This document shows positions 59,469-64,000 of a stretch of 64,000 bases of DNA, in pieces. This stretch comes from Typha latifolia (Eukaryota; Streptophyta; Magnoliopsida; Poales; Typhaceae). Made by a program: the position numbers and the translations under genes. Under the pieces are notes generated by a model that was given only the letters and a program-made list of their open reading frames with translations, was not told the DNA's origin and made no database searches. How positions within the stretch are numbered: the first letter of the stretch is position 1; the number at the start of each line of letters is the position of its first letter. Location of the stretch: contig CM034107.1 of assembly GCA_019914945.1 (NCBI GenBank), positions 1,178,001 through 1,242,000 on the forward strand. Reading direction: 5' to 3'.

Positions 59469-61169
59469 ATGGTAATTATAAAGTGAAATCTTTCATGCCT
59501 TTGGCATCATTTGGTTGATATTCATCCTTTGATCATAGAGATGTTTGTTGGCTTTCTAATGACACTTCCATCTGTAGGCAACCGATGAAAACCTTCCGCC
59601 CAATGTCATCAAGCAGCTTGCCAAGGAACTGAAGAATCTTGATGAGACACCTCCAGAAGGCATTAAAGTTGTTGTAAATGATGATGACTTTTCTATTATC
59701 TATGCCGATATTGAGGGTCCTGGTATGATGATTATTACAGAGGCATACAAACTGTTACCTTAAGATAATAGATTACAAGTTTGTTAATTTTCTGTTGCAG
59801 CCGGAACCCCATATGAGAATGGTGTATTCCGCATGAAGTTGTTATTGTCTCACGATTTCCCTCAGTCTCCTCCAAAAGGTTTTCCCTCAATACTTGAGTT
59901 AGCAAATCTAGATGTTGCGGCTCTTTTTAACTTTTTATGCTATTCAGGATGTGAAATGACTACTTTGTTGACTGTTCCTTTAATTTTTTTTCTTAGGGTT
60001 CTTTTTGACAAAGATTTTCCATCCAAATATTGCAACAAATGGTGAAATTTGTGTTAACACATTGAAAAAGGACTGGAATCCAAGTCTTGGATTACGACAT
60101 GTTTTGATTGTAAGTGGAGAATTCCTCGACTCTATATCCTTTCCTAGTTATGGTAATTAGATAAGTATGTCAATTAAATATATCAGAAACTGGTTGATTT
60201 TGAATTTTAATCCTTTTCACCAAAACACCTGGCATTGAGCTCTCCTTGGGGGACCGAAAATGCTCTTACACCTCAGAACATGAGCCCAATTACCATGGTC
60301 ACTAAGAAGGCCAGTGGCCCATTGGATGTGAAGAGGCTAATAATAGTAAACTGTAGCTTGGCATGTACTAGTTTTGTTTTATGTCATTGTTTGCTTGAAC
60401 AGTCAAAAGAGCCTATTGGAGGTGCATATAGTCATTCTCTGCCTGTTCATGTATGCCACCTAATCGAGGGCTTGTTGGCATTACTGACAGGTAGTCAGAT
60501 GCCTATTGATTGAACCATTTCCTGAATCAGCGCTTAACGAACAAGCCGGCAAGATGTTGCTCGAAAATTATGAGGAATATGCCAGGCATGCCAGGTCAGC
60601 TCCTTGCCTAATACTCTCTGTCTAGTTGGATGTATACACAGTCATCTTCACATCTGCATATATGGTTTGAGCAATTATAGTACCATAATTAAGTTACCAA
60701 ACTCATAATAAAGCATTGTTCCAAGTATATTGCTTTTGCATCATCATTCGTTTAAATTAAGAGAGTCATGCCGCTGCTTTCTTGGGTTTTTTTTTTCCTT
60801 GTCATCTCCATCACATTACCTGGGTTGCTGATGCACTATCTCAGGTTATATACTGGAATACATGCTCTCAAGCCTAAAATCAAATCCAAGAGTGGAGCAA
60901 TCTCTGAATCTACCATAGCTTTGAATGTTGATCAGAGCAACATGGCCCCTAGTAGCAAGGTTCCATTGGCTCCTACTTCATTAACTGCGCCCGCAGCTTC
61001 TAGAGGATCAGTTTTGAATTGTCAGGATCAGAATGCTCTTGTTGTGCCAGCTGCGGAGACTGCTGTTGGGGCATCGACATTACAGAGGAAGGAAGGGGTA
61101 GCTGCCGCCAAGATCCAGGTTGACAAGAAGAAGATGGATGCAAGGAAGAAGAGCTTGAAGAGACTATAA
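59469..61169 (+). CDS. UBC22: Ubiquitin-conjugating enzyme E2, UBC22/UBE2S-like
   Basis: Six coding pieces: 59469-59471 (the ATG alone), 59578-59722, 59801-59878, 59997-60109, 60491-60594 and 60845-61169, giving 255 residues against about 251 in Arabidopsis. The UBC fold (residues about 5-148) contains [32 protein letters not shown], the HPN motif (84-86), the catalytic C94 in [20 protein letters not shown], and [17 protein letters not shown]. The C-terminal tail from about 149 has [20 protein letters not shown] and ends [15 protein letters not shown], the lysine-rich end typical of UBE2S. From memory, this family builds Lys11-linked chains, in animals with the anaphase-promoting complex. The initiator ATG lies directly before a GT donor, so the second codon is in the next exon. 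Confidence 0.93.
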
Positions 61170-62780
61170 AGAAGGGGGCGAAGAGAACAAGTGTTTAGGT
61201 AGTTTGTAGGCACCAAATTTACCGAGTGGATGTTGAACTTACCTGTAAAATTATTAGAGGGGGGTCTGTCCAAAATGGAGATTTATAAGGAGGGGTGAGT
61301 TGTGTTCAGTTGGATTTATTTCTTCTTTAACTCTCTTCCTTCGCTCAATGCATAACATTTGAAGAAAAGAAATCCTTTATTTGTCGGTCATTTGTCACAG
61401 GAAAAGTTATATAATTTGATGCTTTAACATGCTTATTTGACTTGAATTTTTCAGAACAATGATACAACTGAATCTGAAATATTGATAGAGATAATTTAGA
61501 AACTCGTTTGGATGTAAACTAGAAAGTTCTTTTGAGGATCACATGAGATCCACACAAAAAGAGTCCGGTTCAGTTTAACATGGAAAGGTTTCAGAAAGAG
61601 GAAAAGGAGAATAGAAACTCACTGGTGAAAAGTTTTATATCTAGTTGGATATCTTTAAAGCTTCTCAAATTGGATGCAAGAAACTTTAAAAGAGATTTTT
61701 AATTCTTCCTAATGAATTAATTATCAAAATTTCCTCGTTGAATTTGTTTTATTACATTTTTTAAAACTTCTTCCTAGATCTAATCATGCTACCCAACCCT
61801 ACCCCAACCAAATCAACATTCTTTAGTTCAAACAAAACCCATACCCCGCTGAAATAGGGGTGTTGGTTGGTTATAAACCTTCAAACAAAATGGAGAAGAG
61901 AAGAAAGAGTGGTTTAGATATTTAGAAATTACTCTTTATATTCTGACAGGATATTCCTTATTTGATACTCTTATATTTAAAAATAATCTGGTTCAAAGAA
62001 AAAAGAAAAAAAAGTTGTCTACAAAATGTAGTGTGTTATTCGAAAATTTCATTTCATTGTGAGAGTAATCTCTTCTATTCATCAGAGACTCCCCCCCCTC
62101 TCCCCTGAAAACAACAGCCACAAAACAGTGCCTTGAAAGCAAAGAACAGAGCTTGATGCTTCTCCTTCTCTCCTTTCTCCATTGACTGGTAGTCACATAC
62201 CAAGTGGCTCTGGCCCATTCACTAGCTTCAGCAAAGGGAGTTGGAGTTAGGCATCCATCCATAGGCTTAAAAACTCATGGCTAATCATGGCCATGGTGAC
62301 ACATGAGAGTACTTGCATCTGGTCTCCTATGCATCCACTTGGAAGGAGTAGTCAGAAAAGAAAAGAAGAAGAGAAACTTTAAGAGTGAATGAATCATGAG
62401 TGGCCTGTGGTTGATGATGGCCATGGAAGCGTGTGGCTCTCCATGTCCCTTCATATTATAAACTTGTGGCTCAAATATGAGAAGCAGCTACAACCTACAA
62501 ATAGATTGTTGGGCTTCATCACCAAAGTCTCACATTCCAATCTTACACTATTAATTGGAGATATTTCGTAGCACTGCTTGATTATAATTAGATCACTACT
62601 CAATTATCATCACATTATACATATAATACGATATATTTATCTTTCTTTCTCACTTTCTAAAACATCGTAATAAGATTATTATGGACACATCAAATATAAA
62701 CAAAAAAAAATAAAAAAAAAATAATATGCAATACTATGATGAGAAAATTCTTCTTGAATTGGGACTAAACAAGCAAATGA
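61170..62780. other. UBC22 3'UTR and intergenic DNA
   Basis: The first few hundred bases are the UBC22 3' flank. No other coding region is supported. Short frames at 61993-62262 (-) and 62389-62571 (+) lack family features. Confidence 0.4.
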
Positions 62781-63130
62781 TTTGGGTTATATGGTCGGTT
62801 GTCCTCCAATCCAAGTCACTCCGATTACTAGCCGGTGACGTGGCAGCACGAATCACCTCACACGGCCCCTCCTCCTCCGTACACGTGGGCCTGTGCGCCC
62901 GAAAGTGTGGCTCAGATTTGCGGACCGCTTTAAGTGGACGTCACGCCTCCGGTAGACGGTAGTCCGTTAAACGGCCGCCAAGTTTTGGGGGCATTCTTGT
63001 CATTTGGGATATGCTACAAGGAGCTTTCGTTCTCTCTCCTCTCCTTTTCCTGCTACCTCGCCTGTCAGCTCGCCACGTGTTATAATTGCAGCAGCAAGAT
63101 ATTTGTCGAAGATTACATACGGACATAGAC
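62780..63130. promoter_or_regulatory. GC-rich promoter-like island near the right end
   Basis: The composition rises sharply to GC-rich. GTGACGTGGCAG near 62834 and TACACGTGGGC near 62879 are G-box/ABRE-type elements. Frames of about 60-80 codons on both strands have no family features. No transcript unit can be assigned inside the window. Confidence 0.4.
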
Positions 63131-64000
63131 AGGGAATGCCATTGCTAGCTAAGTGGCCGTCTATTAACAAGAGAACTGTTAAATATTTATCTACTGTTTT
63201 TATTTATCCTATATTTAATTATGCTTTTTTTGGCTTAAATTTTAGTAACAGTAAAATTAATAAAAGTACATATAATTTATATAGAAAAATCGTATAAGGG
63301 AGGGCTCTTTTTTTTTTTATAGTATTTTTAAAAATCAAACTTTTTCTTTTATACAAGTATAAAAGTTTTATTTGAATAGAATGAAAGTTTGTGGTGACTT
63401 CTTCGTGAGCGTAGAAGAATAGTTATTAGAGTTCATCTGGCCATTATTAGAGCTCACAGCCTGACCACTAATTTCTTTTTCTTGCAGCAGAGAGGAAAAG
63501 CTACAAGGAAAAGCAATTGGATTCAATATTGAACTCATAAACTAACGTGTGGTCTCATTTTAGAGTCATAATCTAAATAATTATAAAATCTTAGTCATTA
63601 ATGACAGTATCATGTACTCTCTAAGTTTTTTTATAGGGAAAATCTTGTCATGAGTTAGGTTTTTTTATTTAATTTTTTTTTAATGTTATGGCATCCAACG
63701 GGGGGAGGCCACGTAGCAAAGAAATGCTAATAAGAGAATGGTTTTCATAACTAATTACAACCACTAAATAAAGTAGTGCAAGCTAACAAAGGAGGCAAGA
63801 CAACAAAACAGTTCGAGTGGGACGAGGTTTTGTGGACAAGGAATGCTCTACGACCGCATACCCTCTTTGCCACCATTAATTTATTCACTAATGCCCTCTT
63901 ATTAGCCGTAAATTATTAACCTCTTGTCCTGTTTTGCAAGTAAGCCCAAACCTTTAATATAATTCTCGCAACTTTATATTATATATACCCACCGTGGAAC
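63131..64000. other. AT-rich DNA running to the window end
   Basis: No gene was recognised. A TATA-like TTATATATACCC near 63978 could belong to a gene that starts beyond the window on the plus strand. Confidence 0.35.

Noticed and set aside
62726..63300. Overlapping frames in the right-hand GC-rich island
   Set aside because: No family motif on any strand; the length is what GC-rich sequence gives by chance.

Overview
This is a stretch of flowering-plant nuclear DNA. The sequence is AT-rich, with long microsatellites, spliceosomal introns, transposon relics and twelve recognisable plant genes. I lean towards a monocot, but the sequence does not settle this. I saw no rRNA, tRNA, CRISPR array, organellar or viral sequence. 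Exon models come from splice-site and reading-frame continuity read by eye; every multi-exon CDS closes in frame.

Layout from left to right: (1) the last exon of a glucose-6-phosphate 1-epimerase-like gene, + strand; (2) an intronless SAGA subunit gene (ADA1/Tada1-like), +, 3048-4304; (3) a five-exon RING-H2 E3 ligase gene of the MBR type, -, 7222-9623, with a likely 5'UTR exon near 11.25-11.45 kb; (4) a repeat-rich interval from 11.6 to 19.8 kb with three GC-rich islands but no recognisable gene; (5) a 22-exon villin-4-like gene, -, 19894-28804, whose 5'UTR reaches about 30.5 kb; (6) a xyloglucan endotransglucosylase/hydrolase (XTH), -, 32882-34623; (7) AUGMIN subunit 1, +, 35572-37794; (8) a group IId WRKY factor, +, 40072-40987; (9) a PTRHD1-like peptidyl-tRNA hydrolase family gene, +, 41549-42792; (10) a Ras-group-related LRR gene (PIRL), -, 44046-46522; (11) ribosomal protein L7, +, 51632-52819; (12) a 67-residue zinc-ribbon protein, -, 55027-55230; (13) a UBC22/UBE2S-like E2, +, 59469-61169, then a gene-free right end with promoter-like islands.

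The genes do not form a pathway. They are ordinary neighbours in a plant euchromatic region. Loose themes are the cytoskeleton (villin on actin, augmin on microtubules), cell-wall remodelling (XTH) and ubiquitination (RING E3 and E2), but co-location says nothing about joint function. The most interesting signals are at gene-structure and regulatory scale: a GC-AG intron and an 11-nt microexon in villin, a 27-nt microexon in the RING gene, a start codon directly abutting a splice donor in UBC22, five W-boxes upstream of the WRKY gene, (CT)n tracts on the sense strand of four 5' leaders, a LINE fragment and a hAT-like MITE with target-site duplications, and two internal duplications. I found no convincing new multi-gene system.
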